Shown: positions 1 to 12,005 of the stretch, piece by piece | Numbering within the stretch: the stretch's first letter is position 1 | Layout: every line of letters begins with the position of its first letter | NCBI GenBank assembly: GCA_025024175.1 | Contig: QCXZ01000086.1 | Location: 17,512,245 to 17,576,244 of the forward strand | DNA from: Rhyzopertha dominica | Lineage: Eukaryota > Arthropoda > Insecta > Coleoptera > Bostrichidae | Direction: 5' to 3' | Length of the DNA: 64,000 nucleotides | The notes under the pieces: model-generated | The model's database searches: none | Told to the model about the DNA's origin: nothing | The model's input: the letters and a program-made list of their open reading frames with translations, nothing else | Translations under genes and position numbers: made by a program

Positions 1-1079
1 GACATCAGGCTCTGAACTACTTGAGAAAGATTCCTTTGTAACTTCAGAATAATTTTCACTATTATTGAATAAAAGTTTCATATGCAATAAAGTATGGTGT
101 GATACATTGCAAACTCTGCAAGGAATTTTTGAATTGCAGTTTTTCACGGGNTGTGAAGGGGTCAAACAATTTATACAGAGCTTGTGTTATTTAACTTTTG
201 TTGTAAGTTGCATGAGTAAGCTGGGACTGANTGTACTTGACTGGCTTATTATTGTCGAGTTTAAGCTTTATAGAAGATGAATTAGTAACGGATTCAAAAG
301 CACGACAATATTCTTCTAGAAAGGGAACAATTGCTGACGTGTAGGAAGGTNTACGTGGCTATACTTTAATTCAAATTCAGTCCGAGTTTTTGTGTCTAAT
401 TTCTGAAGCAATATGTTAAGTAGCAAAAAATCCCATCTGTCTACAGGAAATTCGAGTGCACGCAGAAGAGAGAGATTGTATGTATCAGTAAGTTTTCTTA
501 ATTCTTCTGAAGTTGGCTTTATTATCGCGGAACTATTAAATATTTCATGATAATAGTTGCTAGCTAGGTATCTCCTATTTTGGTAACTTTTTCTTCAAGG
601 TGTCGTAAGCTAAAACGTAATTATCATCAGTCAATGGCAGCGGCTCTTCAATTAACAAGTTGTTAGATAATTTGGAATTTTTCTATATTTGACAGTGTGT
701 CATTGACATGAATGAGGGTACTGTATATGTCGTAAAAAAGATGGTCACGATTTAAAGTTTCCATCAAAAATAGATAGCCTAATTTTTGGCAGCCTAGGAG
801 TACATGGAGCAAGGGTTCTATCGACTGATCGCGCAATATTGACCTCTATACCCGCAAAAGCGGCTTTGACAAAACTGCTTTATCAGCTTCACTTCTAATA
901 GCATCATGATCTGCGAATTCCTGATCATCTATTAGGAAACGTATATGACTTCCTTATGACACTGTTTAAATTCAAGGTAAACTCTATCTATTTCCACAGC
1001 AAGAACTTTGAATAACGGAACTAACAAATCAAGCTTTTTTTTGTTTTAGAATGGCTTTGTTTAGTCTTGCTTCAGCCAT
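1..1079 (-). pseudogene. BEL/Pao retrotransposon gag remnant, 5' part, cut by window edge
   Basis: Gag packages retrotransposon RNA into particles. Reading the minus strand from an ATG at 1079, the product starts MAEARLNKAIL. It then gives, across several frameshifts and stops, blocks typical of BEL/Pao gag (DUF1759-type): EEPLPLTDDNYVLAYDTLKK near 590-650, LRKLTDTYNLSLLRALEFP near 450-520 and RWDFLLLNILLQKLDTKTR near 380-440. A zinc-knuckle-like block, CRVCNVSHHTLLHMK, sits near 75-120. The order is that of a BEL/Pao gag read right to left, so pol would lie left of the window. The many lesions make it a dead copy. I found no LTR or primer binding site to its right. The assignment rests on remembered family motifs. 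Confidence 0.66.
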
Positions 1080-2849
1080 GACAATGATGGCGAATACCTA
1101 ACAGTTGTGAAATATAGGTTACTGTTTCAAAATGTAATGAATAACAAGGTGAATCGAGTACAAAATTAAGCGACAAATTAATATGGCAATTCGAGCACTC
1201 CTACACGATAAGGCGAAGCAGTACGAATCGGTGCGATTAAAGAGCTTGGCACAAATACTCATCGAAAAAGAGTTCCAAGATTAACAAACGAGTACAGGAA
1301 CGAATAGCGAAAAGCGAAATGTGGCATCCACAGTACTGGTAATAATTACACGAAAATATACAGCTCGATACAGGATTTAATATTCTGATTCTATTCCTGT
1401 AACAAATATCACTGTTATTAGGTTATTAGTGCATTCTTTTTTACAATTATATCACAATCAAAGATAATATTCATTATAAGGAATTCAATAATAATACGTT
1501 TAATAAGTAGAGCAGATGCATTTCCACAAGTCCTTTGACTAGCACATTTCTTAATTTCAGTAATAATAAAAGCTGAAACTCAAAAATCTACTCTCGTTGG
1601 TACATCGAGTGCTAAGAAAATTGCTATCTTGTTATTTGGACAAATAAAGGTGTTTATTTTGAAATCACTTTCTAGGTTTGCAGAATATTATATTGAATAC
1701 ACGTTGCTTGAAATTTTAAAAAATGAAATTTAAGTTTTTATTCTCTAATATATATAATTGGTGGTTGAATTATTTAAAGATTGTAGCAATTAGAGCTGCT
1801 TTCATGTACTTTCTATATTTTATGTTTTTTGTATAAAGTGTTGAAATAGAATTCTTTTTTATATTACATTATTCTAACTAGGTCGTATAAAGTGGTATTT
1901 GCTATTTAGTGTTTATATAGGTTTGCGAATAAGCTGAAATTTATGACGGGCCGGTAACGCTTTGCAACTTGTTCATTGTTCCCTATGTGTTGCCACATTA
2001 AATTTTTAGTCTCACCATTTTTCTTTTTAATTTTGTAAAAACTTAATAATAAAAAATTTCGCAAAAATTAAGCTTCTTCAGAATTCTAAAATCTTTCATT
2101 AGGCTACTTCATAACTTTCAGCTCATTAATTAGAGTTTGAGTGAAAATAGAAACTATGTGTAACTTTATTGCAAAATTATGTTCTCATATTCTTAAGGGA
2201 CGGCAATTTGTCTTTTTGTCCGGGGTGACGTAACTGCTAGAGCGAGCACTTAAAGACGTTAGGAGTGCAAGGTTTGGCACGTAATCACTGATGTAAATAA
2301 ACAATAATACACAAATACAAACCTTTACAAAAACTTTAATCCTTGTCTTGATATAAAATTAACTTTGGCGGTTTGATTCTCGGTAAAGTGCATAATCTCT
2401 CGACAGCATTTCGGTATGTTATTTACTGTACGGCCTATCAGGAAACAATCCAATAAATAAATGCTAATATCTAATGTGGAACCCGCAAAAATATCAGACA
2501 GGTAAAAAAGCGAGTTACTGTTGCATTGTCGTCCAGTTCTGAGCCATGTTTAAAGTTTTACTACCTCATAATGGAGCAGTAGGTAGTTTCTTTTTCTGGT
2601 AATATTTCTTCTACATTGTTCTTTTTCTCAGTCGCTTTGATGTAACAATTTTTGACAAGTCTGGACGGTAAACATTAAAAAAAAACAAGTTTCAGCTTTT
2701 CATTTCCTCTATAAGCTATATACTTACTGAACGCAAAATTTGAAGTTTGTGTGTCTACAGAAATCTTTTGTGAGTGTGTAAGTGACAAAATTAAAGAGCA
2801 AGACTGGCAATGGTTCATAAACTATAGTATTGCCAGCTTTGAGCTAATG
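1080..2849. other. AT-rich stretch without recognisable gene
   Basis: No reading frame with recognisable protein similarity, no RNA gene and no clear terminal repeats were seen. The 5' LTR of the gag remnant on its left could lie here, but I could not find paired LTR ends. Confidence 0.4.
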
Positions 2850-3770
2850 AGAAGCAGATCAGCCCATAGTAACTTTTCTGTGCACGGCATGGTAGCTGAT
2901 GCTACACCACCCATGTCCATAATAGAACCCGTATAACTACTTGGATTTGGTGGTGCTAACTAAGTAATCGATGGTGCTAGGTGGGTGCATGATTAGTGCA
3001 ACTATTCGACTCATTAAAATGGTTCTAAAATTTACTGTAGTGGTTTCATACGTTTTAATTTATTCGCCCTTACGTAAAAGGTACTTAAATATAAATAAAT
3101 ATAATAAATATGTATATAATAGCCGTGAATTCATTAGAGCAGAATGGTGCCAGGCAACTGGAAGCATTTCTACCCATAGTGACCTTTCTTGAGTGTACGA
3201 GACGATTGCTGACGTTGCAATACCTTTATTCACAATGGAACCCATATAACTCTTAATGATGCTAACTACGTAATCGGTGGTGCTTGGGGTGTAAGGTTTG
3301 TGTATGTATTACTAAAACGTTACCTGAACTATAGAGGGACTATATAAGGACCTCCTGAATATGTCCCCCCGAACACAAACATAAAATATTTTCATTTTCT
3401 TAATCGAATGGTACCTACCTACCAATAAATTGGTGTAGGGTAGTGCATGATTAGTGCAAGCTACTCCAATAATTAAAATGATTCTAAAATTTTCTGAAGT
3501 GCTTACATACGTTTAAATTCATCTTCCTTGAGAATGGCACTTAAATACAAATAAATATAACAAGTATGTATACAATAGCCGTGAATACACTGGTGCAAGG
3601 TAGTGCTAGCTAATGGGAAGGATATTAGCCCATAGTGACCTTTCATGAGTGCACATGAGGGTAGCTCAATTTGTCACTCCCCGTTGCAGAACCCGTATAG
3701 TTACTTAACTTTGATGTTGCTAGCTACGTAATCAGTGGTGCTAGGTGGTGCAAGGTGGGTGGAAGGTATA
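2850..3770. repeat. Diverged tandem repeat, period ~458 bp, about two and a half units
   Basis: GCATGATTAGTGCA occurs at 2987 and 3445. CCCATAGTGACCTTTC or a close variant occurs near 2860, 3172 and 3631, and AACCCGTATA-type blocks near 2928, 3240 and 3690. The shared blocks keep the same order in each unit, including a conserved ATAAATATAA...ATAGCCGTGAAT segment. A partial unit (2850-2968) is followed by two fuller ones. GGTGCTAGGTGG-like short motifs are repeated within units as well. No coding potential was recognised. Confidence 0.7.
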
Positions 3771-3779
3771 TGTACTAGT

Positions 3780-6700
3780 AAAATGTTTCGTGAACTACCA
3801 AGGGGGAACTAGCCTGAAGACCCCCCGATACTAGAATGTATTGTTTACCTGGGGTGCTAGGTTTATGAAAGATGGTGCTAGGTAGTTTACAATCATCGAA
3901 TATTAAAATTAATGTTGACATGTACAATGTACAGCAATTATATGTATACCCAGCTCTATACTGAAACCACGAAAAACTATCCGAATTTTAAACGCAGTTC
4001 TTCATTTTTCCTGGATTATAGTAGGAGCCGTCCTGCTAAATAAACAATTTTAAGTAGATATTAACATTTAATATAATTAATTAAATACCTGAATGTGTTT
4101 ATTGTTATTATAAATTTAATCAATATGAAATCATTGAAGAAATTCGTACAAAAATAAAATAAAATAGGTATCTAACTGCCAATAAGCGTATAATCGCCTG
4201 ATTTTTAGACACATCGAATGATAGTAAGTCGTTCATTCATTTATTTCAGGTATATTATACTAAATTGAACTACCTTAGCANTCACGCAATAATAATATTT
4301 GAAAAAGAGAAGCGATGAGTTTACGAATTACATTAAATTGCAAGAAAATACGTGTTGTGACGTTAGTAAATGTTCTTGATTAATGTTTGACAAATTGGCA
4401 CATTAAAGTACTCTAATCTGGTATACGTATACAACGGCGATGTTTTTATTGAATAAGTAGAATTATTACGATCCGGTTATGCAGGGCAAATTATATTTAT
4501 TTTAACAATTTGTAGAATGGATTATCGAATATTGACAAAATTTCAGATAGTTCTAAAAACTTTTACGGTAATATGTCAAGCAATACGACATACAGCGGAC
4601 AAAATACAATAAAATGTTTATAGGAATCGCTCGTAACCTATTTAATATAATTACATTTTGAAAGAGTAGCGAGTGAATGCTTCTAGCGTCCATCTTATAA
4701 GAAACAGCAAAAAATTATGGATCCGACTTTTTTTCGAAAACGTATATTAATCTATCGAACATTATCTACATTGTTTTCAAAATTTATAATCAAATTTCCA
4801 GTAAGATATCTGCAAACCCAATACATTTTAAAATTATATTTGGAAGGCAAGGAGACAACCAGAAAGTTGAACAAGGGAGTATAAAATAATATTATAACTA
4901 ATACTAAAGTGTTTCATTCTGCGTTTTTGATAGCATTCCTTTGGCGGTTCTTGTTTGTTCATAGTAACTATCTATTTGAAACATTTAATTTTGCTTAGTA
5001 CATTATATCGACATATATAAAGCTAGTTTTTTTTAAATAAATTAAAAATAATTTTGAAGAGCATCATTAACTCAATCCCAGTTTACTGGACTTCACTTTT
5101 GTTTTCTATTTTATTTTGTAATCAAACATTATTATGCTGTATTACTTTAGTTAATAAAATAATAATACTACTATCCCTACCACTACCACTACCAAAATTC
5201 ACCATATCTTCCATGATATGCAAATATCACACAACAAATTTGAAATCTAAAATATAAATATGATAATTTTGTTGGTTATGCCTTTATTGGAAATATATTT
5301 ATAATGCCTATGTTAAACGACGCTTTCTGGTTTTGCACTTACAGATTTCCGCGGTATTGTAAAATATTTGAAAAATTGTAACTGTTTTTTTTTAAGATTA
5401 TTTATGAATTTATTTACTTCCAACGAAAGCCCAAATGATTGAAAATTTATCACATTTAAAAGGATTTTTTCAGGCAAGTAACTGCATTTTGCTAAATCGG
5501 GTAAATAAAATTATCCCGCCTATAATAATGGCAAATTCGTTGATACTATGCATTATAATAATTTGAACGATATATCAAACTTTTCAGTTAAAATGTTTAC
5601 AATATTACAGTACTGCAGTTTCAGCAATTGTTATAAATAATGTGCTTTATATGTAGTCATCCACGCCATACTATTACATATATTTCGAAGCAATACTTTG
5701 GTGGTGGTATAAGTGTTTCTACGCTATTATTTTACACGCGGTTTACAGAAAATGTATCTGTTTTTTCCTTTATTACATTTAGGTTGCCATATTTCGTGTA
5801 TTTTGAAATAATCAGGTACTTTAAAAGTTTTTAGAAATATCTGATTTTTTTAAATATTCAATTATCGGATATATAGATTGTTAAAATAGGTATAAGTTGC
5901 CATGCATAACCACATGGAGGTAATTCTACTTATGCGATAAAATATTGCCGCTGTATACACATACCAAATTAGGATACTTAAATTAATTTATCGTACACAA
6001 ATCAAGGCAGAGCAGCGTTTAGTGACATCACAATAGGTTACTGTCGTTATATCCCAACGAACACGTATATAACCACATTAATTGTAATTTGTAACTCATC
6101 TTCTCAGTACCCTTAAAAGTTGCAACCACGGTCCTAATTTCAAATATTATTATTAAACCTGTGCTAAAATAATAAACGTGGAGAAATTTAGTACCCGAAA
6201 TAAATGACTTACCACAATTCGCTAAAATTAGCTAAAATCAGCTTGGTTACGATGACAAAAGTAGCTTCTAATAACAAAATTGAATTTAGTTTAAAATAGA
6301 GAAGAAGAACTGGTCATTGACATAAGTTGACTAATTCCGGGATGTTAAGTGAATCATTTTATCAATATTATAATAATAATTGTAATGTTTCAAGTTTTAA
6401 TAAGTTTAACCTTTTACATATTTCGGTTTATTAAATAGGCATGCCTCAAAGAGTTTAGAAAGGAAGGTAATTGCTATTAAATAATAATACCTACGAGCGT
6501 TGTATCTGTCCATTTGGAACTCTAATTTCATATTCCTAGCTATACTGCACCGGTTGGGCTTGCCTGGTTATATTGGGTGTAATCGTAAAAACAGGTAGAG
6601 CCAAGGGTAGATTTTACCTGTCATTGAACTCTGCAGATATTCAAATGTGGTAATGTTGGGTTGCATAAAAACTGGGAATTGTTGCCCAATAGGGATACTG

Positions 6701-6780
6701 TGCTTACCCCATCGTTTGGTTGAAAAAGGTACTAAATTTAGAGTGTAGAGGGTTGCCCCTTATGTTGTTGCAAGAATACT
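3780..6780. other. AT-rich stretch without recognisable gene
   Basis: Open frames here are short (below 70 codons), low in complexity and without recognisable motifs. I saw no transposon ends, RNA genes or tandem repeats. Confidence 0.4.
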
Positions 6781-6786
6781 GCAACC

Positions 6787-6834
6787 GTTGATTGACGTAT
6801 TCTTGGGAATACGTCATAGAATACGTCAATCAAC
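6787..6834. repeat. Perfect 17-bp inverted repeat with 14-bp loop
   Basis: GTTGATTGACGTATTCT (6787-6803) is followed, after a 14-base spacer, by its exact complement (6818-6834). The spacer itself carries a third inverted GAATACGTCAT, so the same sequence can fold in two registers. TGCAACC flanks both sides. It may be a small fold-back element or a regulatory stem. Function is unknown. Confidence 0.8.
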
Positions 6835-7063
6835 GCTGCAACCGAGAGTACCTATACTTCGGATAGGGCTCGACATAGTCGGCTCTTCTCTCCAGTGTTG
6901 GAGATTGGGCTACTCACCATGTCTTCTCGGCCTGTAAAATTTGTAATTAGTTATATGTATGCCAATGGAATCTATCATCATTTAGTCAAATTTCGCTTAG
7001 ACGAATATACCAGTTATTTGTATTTTGAAGGTTAGTCAATTCATTAGTGCTACAGGCGTTAGA

Positions 7064-7163
7064 NNNNNNNNNNNNNNNNNNNNNNNNNNNNNNNNNNNNN
7101 NNNNNNNNNNNNNNNNNNNNNNNNNNNNNNNNNNNNNNNNNNNNNNNNNNNNNNNNNNNNNNN
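7064..7163. other. Assembly gap (100 N)
   Basis: A run of exactly 100 N, the conventional length for a gap of unknown size. Sequences on the two sides need not be adjacent in the genome. Confidence 0.97.
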
Positions 7164-7547
7164 TTCGTATATCAGAGGAATCAAAATTAATATCACGATT
7201 ATTCAAAGCCAACATGCTTTCCACTATCTGCTCGTTGGTCTCTAGATCATCAAATATGCGAAATATGGGTAAGTCTGAAATAAATGCACCCGATTAACAC
7301 TAATATACACTTCTATAGGTATCACTTTTTGTCGCTTTTCGGTTCCGATGAAGAAGATATGCTTCTATGTGGAAGCAAGTGCGCAGCAATAATAAAAAAT
7401 GTCATATGTCCTTCCACACTTGAGGATGTGATAAAGGATGTAGGCGGTTCATCTTTCTCAATAATTTTATTCAATTTGACAGACACGTCAACAGCCAAAC
7501 TACTATGCATTCATATTAGATGCCTTTCAGAGACTAAAATCGATATT
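7164..7547 (+). pseudogene. hAT-like transposase fragment (DUF4371 domain) with a 50-bp intron
   Basis: Positions 7319-7547 encode a stretch containing KCAAIIKNVI and, further on, TSTAKLLCIHIRCLSETK. This resembles the DUF4371 segment of domesticated or mobile hAT-type proteins (usual pattern: KCTAIIKNV..., then DESTD and a KLL-x-IRY-like segment). The aspartate-rich DEST segment is altered here (ILFNLTDTST). Before it, GTAAGT at 7269 and TTCTATAG ending at 7318 delimit a 50-bp GT-AG intron. A GTGAGT donor at 7548 closes the exon. The upstream exon (7164-7268) keeps weak similarity but has a stop in the best-matching frame, and it is cut by the 100-N gap. Most likely a decayed transposon-derived gene; a working domesticated gene is not excluded. 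Confidence 0.5.
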
Positions 7548-7562
7548 GTGAGTAATTTTTAA

Positions 7563-8280
7563 CATTTTTGAGTGTTACACAGACTACAGTCAAATATTTA
7601 TACCAAGTAATTTCTAATTTTTTTGAAGCAAACAAATCAAGCCTGAAAATTTTAATCGCAATTGGAACAGATGCAGGCTTTAGTTTATGTGAGACCAAAT
7701 AACTCACTATATACTCTGTTAAAATCTAATTACAATTTAAACTACTTAATCCTTGTGAAGTGCAGTTGTCATAGCCTTCACAATTTGTTGTTCCAAAGTA
7801 TACGAATTTTTTAATGGTGAAGTAGACTTTATTTTAAAAGAGACATATAACTGGTTTAGATCAAGAGCAAAGTACAGGGAAATTTATAGTTTTATAAATA
7901 AATGAACATTTATTAAGTTAATCACAAGATCGATTGTTACAAGTAGTTATGGTATATACGATTATTACATGTGATCAGAAGAAAGTGACTGTGATCATTC
8001 TGAATGTAAGTAAATACACTCAGACTGTTAAAGGGTTTGTCTTCTTGAATAGTCGAGTCTAGTCATGCTTATGATGCGTGAATAGGAGTAATTAATATTT
8101 CGTGTTTTTAATGTGATATATTTAAATAACCTTTTGTTATACAACTCTTTTTTTTTGTTTCTATCGTGACCACTTCTATGATCGATTGTACATATTGCCG
8201 GCCACCTTGAAATGTGTACATTTCATTTAAATAATTATAACAATATATTGTAACAATTAAACGTTTTTAACTATTACTGG
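7563..8280. other. Possible 3' LTR region of a BEL/Pao element
   Basis: This stretch lies directly downstream, on the minus strand, of the pol stop codon at 8281-8283, where a 3' LTR would be expected. No second LTR copy exists in the window for comparison. A ~20-bp sequence around CTTCTATGATCGATTGTACA (near 8171) recurs as a close variant near 8435, inside the pol remnant. Otherwise AT-rich with no gene. Confidence 0.3.
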
Positions 8281-8455
8281 TTATTGTCTATTGCGTAGCG
8301 ATCGCTTCATCATAGAGCCATTGGCGGTCTTGACTGATACTGTTCGTATTACTTCATCAGCACCGGGATGCAATTCCACGATTCGCGCCATCGGCCAACG
8401 AAGAGGAGGTTGATTGTCTTCTACCAGAAATACTAGAAGTTCTATGATTGATTGT
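8281..8455 (-). pseudogene. BEL/Pao pol C-terminal remnant (DUF5641)
   Basis: The minus strand from about 8455 to the TAA at 8281-8283 encodes a short tail with PPLRWPMARIVELHPG followed by VIRTVSVKTANG. This is the characteristic end of BEL/Pao polyproteins (DUF5641, after the integrase core). It is open to the natural stop but truncated upstream, so only about 55 codons survive. It cannot belong to the same element as the gag remnant at 1-1079, because in one minus-strand element pol would lie left of gag. High family confidence, no function left. Confidence 0.72.
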
Positions 8456-8701
8456 ACACAGACTGTTCTTCCACACGGCCACTGTATAAATTACTAAAAT
8501 ATAATATTGGTGAACTTGTTGAATAGTTTAAATATTACCTATATTTTCGTTGAAAATGCATTGGTATGTTTTCATTTTAGTTAACAAACATTTATAAACT
8601 ATGTTAAGCAAAACTGCCCCGAATCCTTTCAAGCCGCGCTTATCAAGCCCATTAAGTAATATGAAATTTATTACTTTTACTGCGATATAAGAAAAAGACC
8701 T

Positions 8702-10620
8702 CTAATATTGAGCTGTTTTGTGCATTGGTAGCGTGAGTTGATGCTTACCTCGAACGTGAATGTTGTTGACTTCTGACCGAAATATTATTTTTTTTAATAA
8801 ATATTTAGATATATCAAATTTAAGGATTCTAACAAATAAAAGAGAGTACATGTGGCTAAACCACTTTTCTCTTAAATTTAGCCAATTCAGAGCTAATATG
8901 CCTCTTCTCACGCTGTCCCTTCGCTTTAAATTGAAAGTGAGCGTAACATAAGCATTTTGTGCAAACTGTAAACGAGTACTATTTCGCTCCGTCAGTGCAG
9001 AACCATACACAGGACTACAATGATTCATATAAGAAAGCACTAATGAGTTGCTAAGTGACACTTTAGTGTTGAAATTCAAAATACCCTTAGCAGCGTAAAT
9101 CAGGCTTAGTTTGGAAAATGAAGATTTGATTAAATGATTTAAGTGCTTGTCAAATTTAACTTTAGTTTAAGTCCAGAAAAACAAACAATTTTTTTTACTA
9201 CATCAGTAAGGGGTAGCATAGCTCCATTTAAAGCGATTTTAATACGTGGGGCAACTCGAAGTTTAACTGCTCTAGGGCCAAATAGCACAACCCTAGACTT
9301 CGCCGGATTAAGAGCCAATGAGTACTGGCACGACAAATCAGATAAACGTTTTAATGTCGGTGTTAATCCTGGAATTGGCAAATTCTGTTTGGGACTTCAA
9401 AATAGAAATAAATCTTTGTGTCAGCTGCATAATGATGACTGCTACACTAATGTAAAGCTTGACCAAACCCTGAAACTTATATGGTAAATAGAAAGAGACC
9501 AAGCACTGACCCTTGCGGTACACTTTATCTGAATAGAGAAGAACACAGGGCATCATCAATGACGTAATGCGCACAAACCGTTTTTAGCACGCAACACCAA
9601 CCGTTGCTAGGTAACGATACCCTTCAGTGGCGTGCTCGCATTCGTCTAATTCAACGTTCGAGTTTCGTTTCGAGTAGACGGTCAGAGTCAGAGTGTGTGT
9701 TTTTATTATTGCGTTTCGCATTTACTGTTTATACAGTACGGTTTCTTTATTATTAGTGGTTTGTCTGCATAATATATCCTTCTATATTGCTGTGTGCTGC
9801 GTATTGTACTGTAATCTATTAACTGACCCCTATTAACACCGCGANGGCGGCACTGGTTATGACGTGCAAATCGCGCATGCAAATGATGACGCTCCTGTAT
9901 TCTTTTCTATTCAGATGGAGTGTACACCGTTAATACAAGCAAGTGGATCGGATATCGCCTGTCTGTATTTTACCATTTGTAATCTAGCACTGAGGTAGTT
10001 AGTATCAATTCCATTGCATTGAAAGAAAAACCAATATTATGCAGCATGGCAATCTAAGTTTATGGCTTATTCTATCAAACGCATTTGTATAATGTAATAA
10101 AACAAGTTTATCAGTTGTAGTTCTAATATCGTCAATTATAGTTAAGAGAGCTGTAGATTGACTGTGGTGATTGCGGAAATCGGACTGATTTTCAGGTACA
10201 CTATTATACGTTTCAACGAGGTTTTTGATTTGCTTGTATAAAATAAGTTCAAAAATTTTAGAGAGTGCTCGCAAAACGTTATTTTGCAGTTCCATTGACA
10301 ATTGAAGATTATTTGTAAGCCATGATGGTTTTCTACGTTTGTGTTTATTGCTGATAAGCTTGTATGGTGTATGCTTATCAAATGGATTATTTATAAGTTT
10401 ATTAAATAAATTTACCTTTTTGTGTATATTAGGTTCCAAAAAGATATCCTGAAGGGGCAGTGCTTGCATATCAGTAGAAAAGTACTCCATGACAATTGTA
10501 TTTATACTGTTGATGTATGAATTTGTACTCACTTGCTCCTTAGTTATACTCAAAACAACTAATTTATGGTCAGTTGGAATGTCATGATTTAGAATATCGC
10601 AACTTTCCAATTGAATACTG
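8702..10620 (-). pseudogene. Non-LTR retrotransposon (CR1/Jockey-like) reverse transcriptase, broken and split by a MITE
   Basis: Reading right to left, the copy shows an endonuclease end (IPTDHKLVVLS, near 10570) and the linker and fingers region (KIFELILYKQI..., NQSDFRNHHSQSTALLTI, near 10150-10250). A frameshifted VPQGSVLG-type motif is near 9505-9520 and a YADD-type palm segment near 9430. The thumb region (SCQYSLALNPAKSRVVLFGP, near 9260-9320) and a C-terminal tail (LVLSYMNHCSPVYGSALTE, near 9000) follow. The order matches ORF2 of CR1/Jockey-type LINEs. Frameshifts and a 400-bp insertion at 9522-9921 disrupt it. It is 5'-truncated, as is usual for LINE copies. Confidence 0.78.
9522..9921. 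mobile_element. 400-bp MITE inserted in a LINE, 4-bp target duplication GTAC
   Basis: Terminal inverted repeats of roughly 40 bp begin ACTTTATCTGAATAGAGAAG on the left and, read inward from the right, ACTCCATCTGAATAGAAAAG. GTAC flanks both ends (9518-9521 and 9922-9925). Removing the element and one GTAC restores the Gly-Val-Pro-Gln-Gly stretch of the LINE reverse transcriptase, which fixes the boundaries. No reading frame lies inside. The interior is CpG-richer than its surroundings and holds GTTGCTAGGTAAC (9603-9615), an RFX X-box-like dyad. The superfamily is not settled. Confidence 0.82.
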
Positions 10621-10625
10621 TAGAC

Positions 10626-11335
10626 AACAGTTATATAATTATACCAAGTTCTTCCAACTATCTACAACCAGATGTTTACCTCCTTATCGTACGGTAGACA
10701 AGATTTTAAACTAGTACCTAGAACTTGAAACAAACCAAATGACTGGTTATAGTATGTCCTGTTGGTCACTGACAATTTAGGCTGCTAGCTTTGTAAACAA
10801 CAAAGTTACAGGGAACTCTCAAGTACCCTAAGTTTCTTCGAGAAAAGGACGGCGCGGCTGTGCTTTTGCTTGACTTGGCGGGGCACTGCCGTGCACCCAG
10901 ATATGCGTTTAGTTTATTGAATGGTTCAGCGTTAGACATGAAAGGGTACTCCAAGTAACAAATTGTGTAACAAGGTGTGCAGAATCTGAACGTTTTGTGC
11001 AGTTATTTTTAAAACTGGAGTTGCACGTGAGACACTGCTTGAGAAGGTAAGCAATATAAATACAAATTCAGTTCAGATTTTATTTATGCTTTTCATTCCT
11101 GCACTTGTGCTAGCAACGCAACAGGTTAACCTGCTATTAAGGGACTAGCGCCTTCCCAGAATAGTGCAAAAATGCCTTTCATTTCCCCACGGTATCTGGA
11201 ATTCCTACATAAGTTACAAAAATTGTCTTATATTGGCACTTTCACACTATAAAAACTGTTATTTAACCATAATGAATAGTAGAGTTTTTTTTGGAGTTAT
11301 TAAATAATAATAATAAAACACTTGTTTTTATCCTA
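10626..11335. other. Unassigned stretch between LINE and Penelope-like remnants
   Basis: No recognisable coding sequence, terminal repeats or RNA gene. Base composition is somewhat less AT-rich around 10830-10900. Confidence 0.35.
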
Positions 11336-11339
11336 CTTC

Positions 11340-11930
11340 CAATTTTTATTTTTGGCAAAGCCAAATGCAAGCATTTCAACCGGTGGCGTAACAAGTTTAA
11401 CTAAATTAAAAGACGAAAAGACGTTTTTACATATGGTAAACTTGCGTGGTGTGGGAAAAGAAATTGTTTAAATCACATTTCTGACTTTACTATTGCTACA
11501 AGTGGATTATTTATTAAAGGGATATTTATTAAGGGATTCAAGTTGGCGCGTGTTGACGTTTCTATGTTCTTCACGTTGGCTATATTACGTTTGTGACCTG
11601 TTTCGATATTATGTAGTGCTAGTGCAGATTTTTCTCCATTTCTGTTGTTTACGTGGTACATATGTTCTTTGAATCTAATATTTGGATTACGTTTTGTTTG
11701 GCCAATGTAAATTTTTTGGGCAGTTACAACATTTAATTTCATAAATTCCGGATTTGTTTAACGGGTCTTCTTTATCAAGGGTGTTGCCTAATAAGTTTCT
11801 TAATGTGTAGTTGTTCCCAAAAGCAAGATTAATATTAAATTTAGAAAATAAATTTTGAAATTTATGTTCTATTGAAGGATAATAAATAAATTTTCTATGG
11901 AATATGGTTTCTTTTTCAGGGCTAAGGCAA
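11340..11930 (-). pseudogene. Penelope-like element 3' end with GIY-YIG endonuclease
   Basis: Minus-strand frames give KIYIGQTKRNPNIRFKEH, then KSALALHNIETGHKR. This is the GIY-YIG nuclease domain found at the C terminus of Penelope-like elements. Just upstream, in another frame, NYTLRNLLGNTLDKEDP matches the RT-to-endonuclease linker of the same family, so the copy is frameshifted between the two. The 3' side (11340-11400) aligns with the second Penelope-like copy at 24.0-24.4 kb, including GCATTTCAAC. The RT core is missing. A dead 5'-truncated copy. Confidence 0.8.
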
Positions 11931-12005
11931 TCTCACACGCACATTTTTTTTTATTTCTGCCGTAACTTTTTATTCAGACGGATTTTTGATAATCTGACTT
12001 GTTTT

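Noticed and set aside
6919..6932. Minus-strand 14-bp block between TTTTACAG and GTGAGTAG, looking like a microexon
   Set aside because: Too short to judge, no neighbouring exon evidence, and the following ATG frame ends after about 20 codons. Likely chance.
1..8455. Reading the gag remnant (1-1079) and pol end (8281-8455) as one BEL/Pao element
   Set aside because: Both are on the minus strand but in the wrong order (pol to the right of gag), so they must be different copies.
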